A stretch of 64,000 bases of DNA, from contig NC_081405.1 of the NCBI RefSeq assembly GCF_030272615.1, positions 610,635,065-610,699,064 of the forward strand, given 5' to 3'. The notes below the pieces were generated by a model, which worked only from the letters and a program-made list of their open reading frames with translations, did not search any database and was not told the DNA's origin. Below are positions 38,210-49,468 of the stretch, in pieces. The first letter of the stretch is position 1, and every line of letters starts with the position of its first letter. The translations under genes were made by a program, and so were the position numbers. This DNA comes from Cryptomeria japonica (taxonomy: Eukaryota > Streptophyta > Pinopsida > Cupressales > Cupressaceae).

Positions 38210-39528
38210 GAAAAATTATCTTATTCCTTTTCTTTAAGTTCTGGAAGAAAGATCTTCCAAGAATTCACTTTCATTCGAAGGTTTACACACAAATTGTCAA
38301 TCTCCATGAACAAATCAATAACATCAGATGAGGAATTAGGTACAGAAGGATTCTACACACACTTTTCAGCTTCAACAAGTTGACTAGAGAAATGTTCTAA
38401 TTTAGCTTCAACTATCTCATTCACTTTCCAAAATGTATTCACCACATCTTCTATTTGCCTTAGAATAAATAAAATTTCTGACTACAAAGAATTTATCCGT
38501 TGTCTCTATTCAACATCTTTATCACTGAAAATGTCAAATATTTTACCAAGAGAGTTCATCTCAGAATCAATAGAGTCAATTTCAACTCTGAAGTTCTCAA
38601 TAGTAGCAAGCGACTGAAGACAATACTTGAATACTCTGGCCACATATTCAACACAATTCCTCATATCCTTTATGATTTTAGATAATATTTTTTGCATAGT
38701 GATACGCCTTTTCTCCATAGCTTCCTGAACTTCATCTTTTCCAATTGATTTTTTCACGTGATTTTTCAAACAATCTTCAAGCAACTCAACTAAGACATAT
38801 GGTAAGATATCTACTAGATTCTTCAAATCAATGCTCTTCTAGAAAAGATAATCAACCAAGACTTCTTCAATTTTATCCTGATCATATGATGGATCCACAA
38901 GCCTCAAATCACTAATCTTCTTCATGCAATCTTCTTCTTCAAGCATACTAAAAATGTTAAATTCTATTCTGCACAGGTCATCTTCATCCAAACTATCTTC
39001 TTGTTTTTCAATTTTGGCGTTCTTTCCTTTAGCTTCTCTAAGGGGTTCCAAATCATCAAGATTAATTACTTCTTTCTTCTCATCAAATTTCTTCACCTTC
39101 TTCAATTTTGGAGGAGAAAATGCAACTGATCTCTTTGACCTTCTTCTGTTGGAGGAAAGACACTAATCAAAAGGTCTGATAACACTAGGAACCAAATCAG
39201 AACATCACAACTTCTAGAGATTTATGAAATGATATTTGCATGCCTTTTCTTCATCTACTAGACAACTCAGATACCTGTAAACCTTCTTTCCAACCAGGAT
39301 ATTTGATTTCCACACAACATTTTCCTTTAAGGGTAAAGATATCATGAAATAAAGCATCAAACACACAATTAAAGAACCAAAATGGAAAGAATATCTATTC
39401 TCTTTTGACATAGTGATATTCTCAATTAATTGCATCAATAACAACTCACATAAATTGAAGTCCTCGCCTTCTTTCAGCATCTGATGTGCAACATACATAG
39501 CTATAGCATAGGTAGAACCTTCTTTGTA
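38210..39528 (-). pseudogene. ORFX copy B
   Basis: One uninterrupted minus-strand frame runs from the broken LTR junction at 39528 to a TAA at about 38210. It carries six internal TAG, one TGA and no internal TAA. The start matches copies A and C (RYSFHFGSLIVCL). The middle is acidic and Lys-rich (VKKFDEKKEVINLDDLEP), and the rest is coiled-coil-like with D-I-F-S-D-K-D and VNTFWKVNEIVEAKL. All seven stops fit C-to-T changes of CAG or CGA codons. The N-terminal third is missing because the 5' LTR is fused directly to mid-ORF. Confidence 0.65.
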
Positions 39529-39626
39529 ACACTTATACATATTGCTCAACAACTAACTTGCTATATCTAGACCAATCTTGATCACTAGTTTTGACATTAA
39601 TTACAACCAAACATATATTTCGAACC
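39529..39626 (-). repeat. 5' LTR remnant (first 98 bases)
   Basis: It matches the first ~98 bases of the LTR at 37986-36419 (AACACTTATACATA, CTTGCTATAT, GATCACTAG, ACAACCAAACATATATTTC on the plus strand) and then stops at the ORFX junction. Confidence 0.8.
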
Positions 39627-39631
39627 ATGGA

Positions 39632-40530
39632 ATGGTGGCGAACCAGTTTCCCTAGTAAGATATGTATTCATCCTCTCCAAAACTCTTTTTCCCTAATTGA
39701 ATGTATTGATTCAAACTTAAAAATTAAACTCTTGCATGGCTCTCCTATTTTCTTTAAAGGTTTAAGATACCATAGAATAAATTGGTCCCCCAACTTCAAC
39801 CCCTCCAAATACCATTTTCAGAAAATCCCAATATGGTTGAGTCTAGTGGGTCTTCTAGCTAAATACTTGAGCATAGATTCTTTAGTCAATATTGGAAATT
39901 CTTTAGGTTCTCTTGTAGGGATAGATGAAGAATTTCTTAATGGAAAATCAGGGGATATTGCTAATATTTTTGTGGAAATTGATACTGATTTATGAATTTA
40001 TAAAGAGCTTGATATTATTTGAGGCTTTGGAAAATGGTGCCAATCTATTTCCGCATTGCTAAACAAAGTGCCTATTCATTTTCTAACAAGATAAACACTA
40101 GAGGTCTGTAGCTCAGGAATTAAAGTGATGGATATAGAGCATTGCAGTGAAAACACAATGCTGAAAGATTTTGAGCATCTAGATCACTATGAGGAGAAAA
40201 TAGATGTTACTTCCTTCAACCCATCTATAGTTGATAGGCCAGAGTTTATTCATGATCATTCATTGGATCAGGCACAAGTTACACCTATAGAGAAGGCTAG
40301 CCTAGAGGAAGGTCAAGATTTTCAACAATCTTTGGATAGAAATAAGCAAAAGGAGTTAGAGCAGATGGTTTCCCCAAGAGAGGAAGATTGTGAATAGTCA
40401 AAATTCTTTGATATGTATACAGAGTTGGTCTCAAATTTCAATCTTCAAAATAATCGTAAAATGGTTGGAGATAAGCCCTTGAACAAAGAAGAACTCCTTC
40501 AAATGAGGATGGAAGCAGAAAAATTATGAG
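39632..40530 (+). pseudogene. LINE ORF1, 3' half (DUF4283-like)
   Basis: The frame resumes in register after the LTR insertion. FSLIECIDSN, LLHGSPIFFKGLRYHRINW, FNPSKY and PIWLSLVGL resemble the DUF4283-type RNA-binding domain common in ORF1 of plant L1 LINEs, ending FVEID. Downstream it is acidic and low in complexity (40125-40397) and decays with several stops and frame changes. Confidence 0.65.
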
Positions 40531-40771
40531 GAGTTCTTATTTGAAAATAAGATCCTTTCAGACCTTGAGGAAGATAGAATTAAAGAAACTTTTGTAGGTA
40601 TCTACCAGACGAGCTCTCACAAAGGAAAACCTGATTGTGGAAAACTAGTTGCAAAGAAGAAAGACAGAAAATCACTAAAAACTTTAAGATCAAAAGCAAG
40701 AAAAGCCAAAGGTCAAAAAGGATCACCTTAATCTTAAATGCAACAAAGGGGAAGAACCTTCGCACTCAATT

Positions 40772-41045
40772 ATGAGGCTCCTTAGTTGGAATGTTAGGGG
40801 TCTAAAGGCTCTTAACAAACAACACTTTGTCAAATGCATCACAAGTACAACAAAAGTTGATATTGTTTTATTCTAGGAAACTAGACTTTTAAAAGATGAA
40901 ATGTATTCTTTCAATAAAATGTTGGGTGTTTGGGACATGGAGATAGTTCAACCTGAAGGTGCCTTGAGTGGTTTGGCTACCCTCTGGAAAGTTAGGAGCA
41001 TCTCTTTTGAATTATCGTAAATGCTGGCAAGAGACACTGCAGGTA
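40772..41045 (+). pseudogene. LINE ORF2, start of the endonuclease domain
   Basis: MRLLSWNVRGLKALNK is the classic apurinic/apyrimidinic-type endonuclease start of L1 ORF2. It is followed by VDIVLF, a TAG, then ETRL. The known motif is Q-E-T, so the TAG stands at the conserved Gln next to the catalytic Glu. The reading is cut at 41045 by an LTR; no reverse transcriptase follows. Confidence 0.8.
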
Positions 41046-42091
41046 TGTTGTGATATTGTCATTGATGGCAACTCATATCAGTTTTTGCATCCACACTTCA
41101 TGTTATCATCATTCAGGAGGATTGAGTGGAGATTGTTTGAATTTGGTAAGGTTTGGTAAGATGAACAGGGTATCCAGCAGAGTGTATAGTGCTTTGGTTG
41201 GCAAATTATTGTGGTTGAGTATTATTCTTTGTGGATCTGGGAGATGTATTATGGATATGCAGTTTACCTTATTCTAGGTTTATAGCCTCTGGTGATATGT
41301 TTTGTGTAAGTTAGAAGATCCAACAATCATATTTTGGCTAGAACAATGGTTATCAATGGTAACATGTGATAACTTAGTTTGTGCATCTTGTAGATCTATT
41401 TTTGTGGTTGATTGTGTATTCTAGGTTGATGAGCTGACCTCTGTACACATTTCATCTTTTGTGATGTGCTTGGAGCCGACTTTGTGGTGACCTACATTAG
41501 TAATGTGGATATATAAGATAGGTTTATTTTATCATTTTGGATATAGATGTGTGTGTGACATACATGTGTATGAGAAATTGTGCACAATTTCACATGCGCA
41601 AGGTAAAGATTTGTGTTCCGGTATGCTGCATAATATCATAACAAAGTTGTATTGTAGAGAAGAGTAAGAATATGTTTTGTGCTTAACCAAAACTATATCC
41701 AAACATTTGTTAATGCTACTTGATAGTTCAAAATTCATTGTAATCTCTTGGAAACATTTTATAAGGCAGTGAGGCTTTTGGGTTATAGCCCTATAATTTG
41801 AATAGTGAGCTCTAGGTAGTGTGCCTAAATGCATGTGCATTCCCCTATGTAATACTTTTTATACTTTTAGCCGAGTATACTAATATTGTGGGTAAGAATC
41901 CCACTATGATTTTTCCCTTAACCGGGTTTCCACGTAAAAATATTTGTGTTATGGTATTGTTGATCTTTGCTTTGTGTTTCTGAACTTTAATTTCTTTAAT
42001 ATGCATTAAGTGGCATAATGGTTAGATCAACAAAGTTAAAAATTTCAAAACTCTTATTCACGCCCCCTCTCAGTGTTCATTGATTCCAATA
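41046..42091 (+). mobile_element. 5' LTR of a Copia-type element
   Basis: It starts TGTTGTGATATTGTCATTGATGG immediately after LINE coding sequence, carries the ATGATTTTTCCC / GGGTTTCCACGTAAAAATAT box near 41908-41950 and a CGCCCCCTCTCAG tail, and ends TTCCAATA three bases before a primer-binding site. Its 1046-bp length is close to the solo LTR at 60863. Confidence 0.75.
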
Positions 42092-42093
42092 AT

Positions 42094-42105
42094 TGGTATC
42101 ATAGC
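42094..42105 (+). promoter_or_regulatory. Primer-binding site, initiator tRNA-Met type
   Basis: TGGTATCATAGC matches the plant consensus TGGTATCAGAGC at 11 of 12 positions, just downstream of the LTR. Confidence 0.75.
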
Positions 42106-42159
42106 CTAGTTCCTTGGAGGAAGCCTAACAACTTGAGGTTGATCTGAGAAGGTGAATCA

Positions 42160-42453
42160 ATGGATTTTGGTAGTCTTAAAAAGTAGCTGGTTGTTTCTCT
42201 TGAAGATCTTGATCAGCCACAAGATGAGAACTGGCAAATGAAAGAAAATCTCAAAGATGTTGAATAATACATTGAAACATTAAAGGATCAGTTGAACAAA
42301 TCAAGGGAAGAGAAAAAGGAACTTGTTGATCAGTTTAAGAAGAAGGAAAGTTACAACATTGATGAGGAAGCCTTGAGGGAAAAGACAGAAGAATGTGAAT
42401 GACTAGCTAGAGTGAATACAATCTAGAAGAATGAAATGGAAGTTATTGTAGGG
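42160..42453 (+). pseudogene. Start of gag (coiled coil) behind the Copia LTR
   Basis: ATG 42160 opens MDFGSLKK, then TAG. The frame continues with heptad-like YIETLKDQLNKSREEKKELV and ends abruptly at 42453 where unrelated AT-rich sequence begins. The stops are TAG, TAA, TGA and TAG, all at Gln- or Arg-compatible sites. The position right after the primer-binding site identifies it as Gag; pol is not present. Confidence 0.6.
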
Positions 42454-43334
42454 TAAGTGCACAAATATGGCGGTCAAAAAGGGGGGTATAAGTGGACATT
42501 TTTATTCAGAAATCAGGTGAACCTGAACTTGGATGCAAAATTTGAAAGTCATCCACTCAAGATATGAAGATAATCTAAGAACAAATATTGTAGTACTCTG
42601 AATCTAGTTTCTAAAATACTAAACGATTTAAAAATTGGATAAGATTAAGGATGTAAAATCCTTCACGCACAAAAAATAGACCTTGATTTTTTTTGAAAAA
42701 CATAACATAGTGTCTAACATGTGCATAAAAAAAGTCATAGTTAGATTTAGTATTTTGAAAAATCCTTTGGCAGAAAGATAGTTAAGAGTTAGCACTAGAG
42801 GATGTGTTTTTTTGTGTAATTTTTTGTTGAGTATTTTTTTTTAATGATTTTTCCAATCGAGCACATCCTGAAAATTAGGTACCTATTCATGCATGAAGCA
42901 TAACTTGCACTAAAAAAATTAAAAATACAAATTTCTTTTTTTTTCAAATTGTAAAGAATCAAGTGCACTACAATAATATATATATTTTTTTTAATTTGGA
43001 TAAGTAGATCAAAAGTTATTAAAAAAATGGTACACATATCTCTATGAGAACTATGGAGACATTGGTAAAATAAATTCAATAATAATACGTTATTGTTGTT
43101 CAAATTTTTTAAAAAATATATTGTTAGAAAACTCAAAAGATGGGTGAAAATATGGTGACAATTTTAGAAATACCCACTTGATGAAGTGTAAACCTGATGA
43201 TGACAAATTTGCGAAACCAAGTTATTAAAATAAAACACATCAAAAAGGAGGGAAATGGAGGGAAATAAAACTTCCAACCCATAGCTTTGTCATCCAGGCC
43301 TATTTCCAAGCCTAAAAAGTCAAAATCTCATATG
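42454..43334. other. AT-rich interval without a gene
   Basis: Nothing supportable; it separates the broken gag from the repeat-flanked unit that starts near 43335. Confidence 0.4.
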
Positions 43335-43392
43335 GGGTACATATTGTATAAGAAGCGCGTACTGGGTACCTATGGTGTAAGAAGCGCGTACA
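43335..43392 (+). repeat. 29-bp tandem duplication with AGAAGCGCGTAC
   Basis: Units 43335-43363 and 43364-43392 both read GGGTAC[A/C]TAT...GTAAGAAGCGCGTAC-like. CpG-rich words are otherwise rare in this AT-rich region. Confidence 0.75.
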
Positions 43393-43565
43393 CGTTGTTT
43401 TTGTTTAAAATTTGGGAGTATGTATAATATGATATTGTATATATAATATGTGTATATACATATAATATATAATTTATATATAATATATTAAGTATATATA
43501 TACACACATATATGTGTATGTATGTGTATTGTCTCCCTCTCTCCCCATCTCAAGCACGTATAGGG

Positions 43566-43567
43566 TG

Positions 43568-43654
<87 letters not shown>

Positions 43655-43723
43655 TCCTCTTCCCCCCTCTCTTTCCCTCCCTCTACCTCTCTCTCCCTCT
43701 CTCCCCTTCTCCCTTCCTCCATA

Positions 43724-43768
<45 letters not shown>

Positions 43769-43920
43769 TATCTCCCTCTCCCTCTCTCTCCACCTCTCTC
43801 TCCCTCTCTCCCCTTCTCCCTTCCTCCATACCTCATCCCTCTCTCTCTTCATCTCTCCCTCCCCACTCTTTCTCTCTCCCTCTCCCCCCCTCTCTCTCTC
43901 CCTCTCCCTCCCCTTTCCTT
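43566..43920. repeat. (CT)n microsatellite with a ~105-bp higher-order repeat
   Basis: Long CT runs at 43566-43652 and 43724-43764 are separated by imperfect pyrimidine sequence. The block CTCTCTCCCTCTCTCCCCTT...TTCCTCCATA is present at about 43685-43723 and again at 43792-43829. Poly Ser-Leu and Arg-Glu frames across it are artefacts. Confidence 0.9.
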
Positions 43921-44119
43921 CACATTTTCTTTACTACAAATAGCGCATATGGGGTATTGACATTGTTGAAGGCCGCACTGCAATTGTGTCTGCACTTCTA
44001 TCACTATTTTATACATAGAAGTAAGTGATTTTTTTAATTTTTGCATGATTTCAAATGATTGAATTGTTTCTCTTATTAGTTTTGCCAATATTATTGTGAT
44101 TATTTAATAGTTACTATGC

Positions 44120-44952
44120 TTTGGGATGCATGAGAGGAGTATGCCTAGTGTAAACCTGCCCACCCAGACATGCTCATAAAGTCATTTTGTGCACAAGACA
44201 AACATAATCAATTCTAGCATATCTTGCAACTTTGCATTGCATGCAACTGATAGTTTTTGTATCATGTGAAAAAATGCTACCAATTGAAAATGGCTTCGAG
44301 TCATCAAAAATTAAGATGTACCATTTTAAAGGAGCCTCACATGACCCCATGGGTTCAAACGGATCAATCATATGTGTCATGGATTGGAAGAAATAGTCTG
44401 TCAAAGTTTGACATTTTTTTGGACTCAAGGCACTTGAGAGATGGCGTTGGTAGGGTATGACTCTCGACATTTTGATTCTTTTGGATGCATGAAAGGAGCA
44501 TGCCTAATGTAAAATTGCCCACCCAAACGTGCTCATGACATCAGTTTTTGCACAGGATGAACAAAATCAATTCTAGCCTATCTTGCATCTTTGCAGTGCA
44601 TGCAATTGATGATTTTTGTAGCAAGCAAAAAAAAGCTACGAACTGAAAATGGCTCCGATTCGTAAAAAAAAAGAGATAGGCAACTGTAGAGGAGCCTTAC
44701 ATAACCCCACAGGTTCAAATAGATCAATCTATGTGTCCTGGATTGGAAGAAATAGTCCATCAAAGTTTGAAAATTTTTTGGACTCGAGGCACTTGAGAGA
44801 TCGCGCCGGTAGGGTATGACTCTCGAAGTTCCTATTCTTTGGGATGCATGAGAGGAGCATTCCTAGTGTAAACTTTCCCACCCGAACATTCTCGTGACAC
44901 TAGTTTATGCACAAGACAAATCGAATCGATTCAAGCCTATCTTGCAACTTTG
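44120..44952 (+). repeat. 359-bp tandem repeat, about 2.3 copies
   Basis: Units start at about 44120, 44479 and 44838; the anchor GGATGCATGA recurs with a spacing of 359. Shared landmarks include TGCCCACCC, TCTTGCA, GGATTGGAAGAAATAGTC and GGGTATGACTCTCGA. The third unit breaks off at 44952 into a short ACAACTTTGAC minisatellite (44943-45065). Confidence 0.85.
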
Positions 44953-45174
44953 ACAACTTTGACAACAACTGAGCAACTTTTACATCTTTTATCCAAATGA
45001 AGCCAAACTTTGACAACTTTGACGATAATTGAGAAACTTTGACAACAATTGAGCAAATTTTACATCTTTGATCCAAATGAGCGCAAACACGAGAACCAAA
45101 ATTTGACCATTGCGAGCATGAGGGTGCTCTCGCACCACACACATATTGTTGTTTATATTCATATTGTCTATTTT

Positions 45175-45470
45175 TGTTGTTTATATTCATATTATTGATT
45201 ACATATGCAAATATTCAGTTAAATTTATAAAAGGTCAGCCACCAAATACAACGAATACACAATAATGAACTGAATACAAGGATTTTTGTAGGGTTAATTC
45301 AACATTTTAGAAATATTGTCAAATCATATTCCACAATTGCAATGTTTTTTATATCATATATTTTGGTTGTTTGTATTCATATTGTTGATTACATAGATAA
45401 ATGATCAATTAACTTTATAAAAGGACAGTCATGAAATACAACGAATACACAATAATGAACTCAGTACATA
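45175..45470 (+). repeat. 190-bp-spaced direct repeat
   Basis: GTTGTTTATATTCATATT... followed by TTTATAAAAGG and AAATACAACGAATACACAAT occurs at 45175-45280 and at 45365-45470. Confidence 0.75.
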
Positions 45471-45622
45471 TTTATTGGATCGAATAAAATGCATGTCTTC
45501 CAAGTCAATACAAGTATTACAAAAATGTGGCATATGCCATGTCCAAATCGATATACAATAAAAATGTAGAATATATCTACATGTATTGTTCATTCTATGA
45601 CCACAACTAATACTATATGATC

Positions 45623-48283
45623 CTAAACTTGTGGTGGATCATCAAAATTGAGCCTCTTCGATGCAGTACACTACTCTGTAGATGGCTGCAAAACCACAAT
45701 TCAAAATCCAAGTTAGAATTCTTTTGTAGAAAATAGTTCACAATTAACAATATAACTATGAATTTAACTATAACTCCTTTGCAATTGAAATGTAGATTAC
45801 CTCATCGACTGATCTAAGAGATAATGTCTTCGCTCTCCTCTCCTTGTCACTCTTAGGAGTTTTCTTGAAGACAAACTTAAAAGGATCCACATTGTGGTCG
45901 AACCGCGAAGGGGTCTATTGTAGATTAAATGTACAATTAATACAATGTACTAACATAAATACATCAAAATCACTTTAAGGCTATAATATAGAGAACAATG
46001 ACATACCGGTGCCTGAGATGCTTCTCCAATGGACTAAGGATGGCTCACCATCAATGGAGAAACTATCACTATTACCTATACAAAAAATGATCAAAGATTA
46101 AATACAATTAATATAATGATAAGTGTTGTAAGTTAAAAAGAATTGATGTAATATATCAAAGAAAAGTGTACAGGATCCTGAGATGCTTCTCTAGTGCATG
46201 GAGGAGGGCTCGCCATGATGAAGTAGCTATGGATATTTCCTGTATGAAAAAATTATAAGATTATAATTTATCAAAAGTTCACATGTACACGTGCATATAA
46301 TCATAAAATCAAGAAAATAAAGTAGAGATACATACCTTTGCCCTCTCTCGATCCGCGAGCGAATCAAGTGCATTCAACAAATCCACATAGCTCAATGGCC
46401 ACTATACAAGTAAAATAGACAAAAAACACTAATCAATCTACAAACCCCAACTAAGACAATTTCAACATTTTCAAACAATTGGACAACTAAAAATGTGTTC
46501 AATTACCTTTTTCCCATGTTTTGGCATCTTCGAGGAATTATTTTGCTTAGGACAAGGCCTAGATGTGGAGGGGGCACCCTTCTAAAACAAAATTAACATG
46601 AGATATTAGTACAGATAATATATTAAACATAATTTTAAAAATATAAAATGAAATGACTTGCACATTCCATCAAAATAATACATAAAAAAGGTTGTACAAA
46701 ATATGATACTGTATAGCCTTGTAGGCCAAAATTGATCGCTGAGAGCGTGATGTCATCAATCTAGGACATATGGCCCCCTATCAACACCTACAAACCAAAA
46801 ATTGGACCAAACATTAAAGATAGTATATCTTGTAATTTTTTTGAATTCAAAGTGTACTATTCTATTTTAACATGTTACAAAATTTATACCTCAAGCATCA
46901 AAGTTCCAGTTGTAGTAACTGGGGGAGGAGAATGGGATACCGTTGCTGCACCCTAAAATACATATGATTTGTATCAATTTAAATCGATGTATAAATAAAA
47001 ATTTATTTATGTAATTACAAATTTAAAGTGACTGATAAATAAAATGTTATGAATTCAAATCAACACACCTATGTTTGCGGTTGATAGGGAAACAACATCT
47101 CCATCGACTCCTCTATCAGCACCACATCTTCAACCATGTAGGTCTGACATCTACTCCCACAAATTGTACATGAATGATATGTGGATCCATCTGCAGTAGT
47201 TGCATCATCCGTCCCTGAGCAATTGACACACACATGTTGAATGGGCTCTTTGTCGCCACATGGAGCAACTAATAGCTCATTGTCCAATACAAGAGGGTGT
47301 GCTAATTGTGTCCCATGTTGGATGATGACACCAGTCAATGTTGTGGCCTCTTAACGAGTCTGTAGCTCCATCAACTCTTTCATCTCTACTAGGAAAACCT
47401 GATGCACCTTGGGTTTGGGTGCTAGGGGCGACGACTCTCCGGGGCTACTCGCCTATGGGCTCCAGGTCTATCTTGGGCAAAGCTGCCACCTCTACCATGG
47501 AACTCTCTCATGTCAAAATAGTTTGGTCGCACATTGAGGACAAACTCATAGTATACTTTTCTCAAAAAATACAATGGAACCTCATAATTATTACAAGGTG
47601 GATCATCAAAGACTATCCACCACCTCTACCAAAAAAGATTCTTCATCTGCACATCAGTACACCAATGTATGGGAAACCTCTTTGCATTAAGAGGTAATGA
47701 CTAACTAGTTTTAGGATCAACAAAAAGGGCACATATTTGCTGTTTACTAATATTTTGGTTTTTCACTCCCTCATATGATAACCCACCAGCATAGTATTGA
47801 CAACACATATCCCTAAAGTTTCCCCATTTTGTAATTTGTGTGGAAATGGTTGTGGCAGCACTAGCTAATGTTTCTAGGCTAGTGGAGAGGGATTTATGAT
47901 TCTCAAGCTCAGATGTTTTCAATTTATTAATCAATCTATTTATTTTAGACATGTTTTTCCCTAACAGATTAATCAATTGCTCCCATGTTTCAGGTGTATG
48001 GTCAAAAGGAGGAACTGGAGGTGTATCTTGTGGGTTTTGTTTGGGTTTTTAGGAGGTGCATTTTGTTGTTGTTGTTGTGGATTATCATAATCTTGTTTTT
48101 GAAACAAAAAATAAAAAAACCTAATCAAAATAAATTAAATTAAATTCAAAATGTAAAACAAAATGAATAAACGAGAAAGAAAGACAAAAATTAAGAAAAA
48201 CTAACCTTGATCCATAGTGTTTGGTTGAGAAATGTGGCAGCCAGTTCACAGTTTCTTGGAGGAAAAGGAGGAAAAAATGCCAT
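45623..48283 (-). pseudogene. Ten-exon spliced gene, function unknown
   Basis: Minus-strand exons with GT-AG borders: 48283-48206 (26 codons, ATG in a perfect ACCATGG context), about 48091-47069, 46952-46890, about 46787-46718, 46581-46507, 46401-46336, 46239-46172, about 46077-46009, 45914-45801, 45685-45623. Exons 1, 3, 5, 6, 8 and 9 are exact multiples of three. Exon 2 has a poly-Gln run, a basic/helical segment, a YYEFVLNV stretch and a Cys cluster (CVNC, later CTICGSRC) that could bind zinc. Exon 9 is clean (TPSRFDHNVDPFKFVFKK). In-frame TAG codons occur in exons 2, 4, 8 and 10, and exon 2 has two frameshifts; exon 4 lacks a GT donor. The family is not recognised. Confidence 0.65.
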
Positions 48284-48341
48284 GGTCATAGGAAAATAAG
48301 ACCTAGTTCTTTTTTAAAAAATGTTTTTTGACAAGTATCGC

Positions 48342-48353
48342 GTACGCGCTTCT
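48342..48353 (-). repeat. Inverted copy of AGAAGCGCGTAC
   Basis: Plus strand GTACGCGCTTCT, the exact reverse complement of the motif repeated at 43351 and 43380, about 60 bases upstream of the ten-exon gene's ATG. Confidence 0.7.
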
Positions 48354-48399
48354 GTGTGTGAAAAGTGGATCGTATCTGTAAGTTGTATCCAAATACACA

Positions 48400-49392
48400 A
48401 CACTTCAATTAAGTCATTAGATGCATGATTAGTAAATTAGTAATCAATAATAAACCATAAACCATTACAAAGAGACCTATTGCGTTCTAGTAGATGTGAG
48501 TTTAGTCTTTCTCTCATATTTCATATGCAATACCAGTGACTAGACAACACCTAAACGAAGGATTTAATCTATATAAGCATAAGATTGAGCTAAATGGATG
48601 CAAGATTTAAGCTAGATGAATGCCAGATATGCAAGATTAATCTAACACAATTTAAGCAATATTAAGCTATATGATCTAATAAGTATGCAATAACCAATAT
48701 GTAAATATCTAAATGCACAAATCTCAATGAACCTAGAGAAAAAATAGCATAATAACAATATATTCTCTAGGATCCTTAATTAGGAGATGAGAGCCTGAAT
48801 TTATAGAAAATTTAGAAAGAAACCAATGGCTGAGATCAAATTATGATGAGTGATCAAGATTTCCCAAGAGGAAGCACAATCCAGGTGAATTGATGTGATT
48901 GACAAGTTTTCTCAGTTTAAAAGGAAATCGAATTGAAATTAAGATAAAATCAGAAAAAAACTGATGTATTCTCTATTTCATTCAATTTTAATATTTGAAT
49001 GTTTTATTTTCTTTCTCTAAGATTATTCCTTCTATTTTTAATTTGATTTTCGAGATTATCTCCACTTCATTTCTTTTCTCAATTTTTAATTCTTTTTTTC
49101 CCCAATTAATTCCTTTTTTGATGATTGAATGGCAATTTGATTTATTTAATTAAATATGCTAGGATATTCAATAAAATAAATAGGATAATTTTTTTAAAAA
49201 TGACTTTGAAAGGTCAATTAATCAAATAAATCTTTAATTAATATTGGTTGATTAATTTTCCATGTGACATTGATGATTTAAGAAATTAATTGTGTGCTCA
49301 AGATTAATTTTAATTGCCTTTGGTTAGGATCTTGGTGATGTTGTCAAAATTAGGGGGCCTATGGTTTAGATGACCATTTTTAGGGTATTACA
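48400..49392 (-). repeat. Candidate LTR, minus orientation
   Basis: On the minus strand TGTAATACCCTAAAAATGG at 49392 has the look of a plant Ty3/gypsy LTR start, preceded by purine-rich AAAGACGAGCAAA. A TATA box (CTATAAATTC, near 48802) lies about 590 bases inside. The inner boundary near 48400 is a guess. Confidence 0.35.
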
Positions 49393-49468
49393 TTTGCTCG
49401 TCTTTGAATTAATGTGTGAGCAGCGCGTTGGTTCAAAGAATAGTTGATGTCTAGGAGATACCAGTTCT

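Larger units (their letters stand above)
43335..48353 (-). mobile_element. Putative DNA-transposon-like unit around the ten-exon gene
   Basis: AGAAGCGCGTAC occurs twice at the left edge (43351-43362 and 43380-43391, inside a 29-bp tandem duplication) and once inverted at the right edge (48342-48353). Between the edges are subterminal tandem repeats and a spliced minus-strand gene. This layout resembles a class II element with terminal or subterminal inverted repeats. No transposase was recognised and no TSD was identified, so the boundaries are tentative. Confidence 0.35.

Noticed and set aside
42962-42975. CACTACAATAA as a CACTA-type terminal inverted repeat
   Set aside because: No matching inverted end was found to the right of the spliced gene.
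43474-43960. Poly Ser-Leu and Arg-Glu frames
   Set aside because: Translations of the CT/GA microsatellite.
47338-47697. Plus-strand 119-codon frame
   Set aside because: It is antisense to exon 2 of the spliced minus-strand gene, which has protein-like sequence in that interval.
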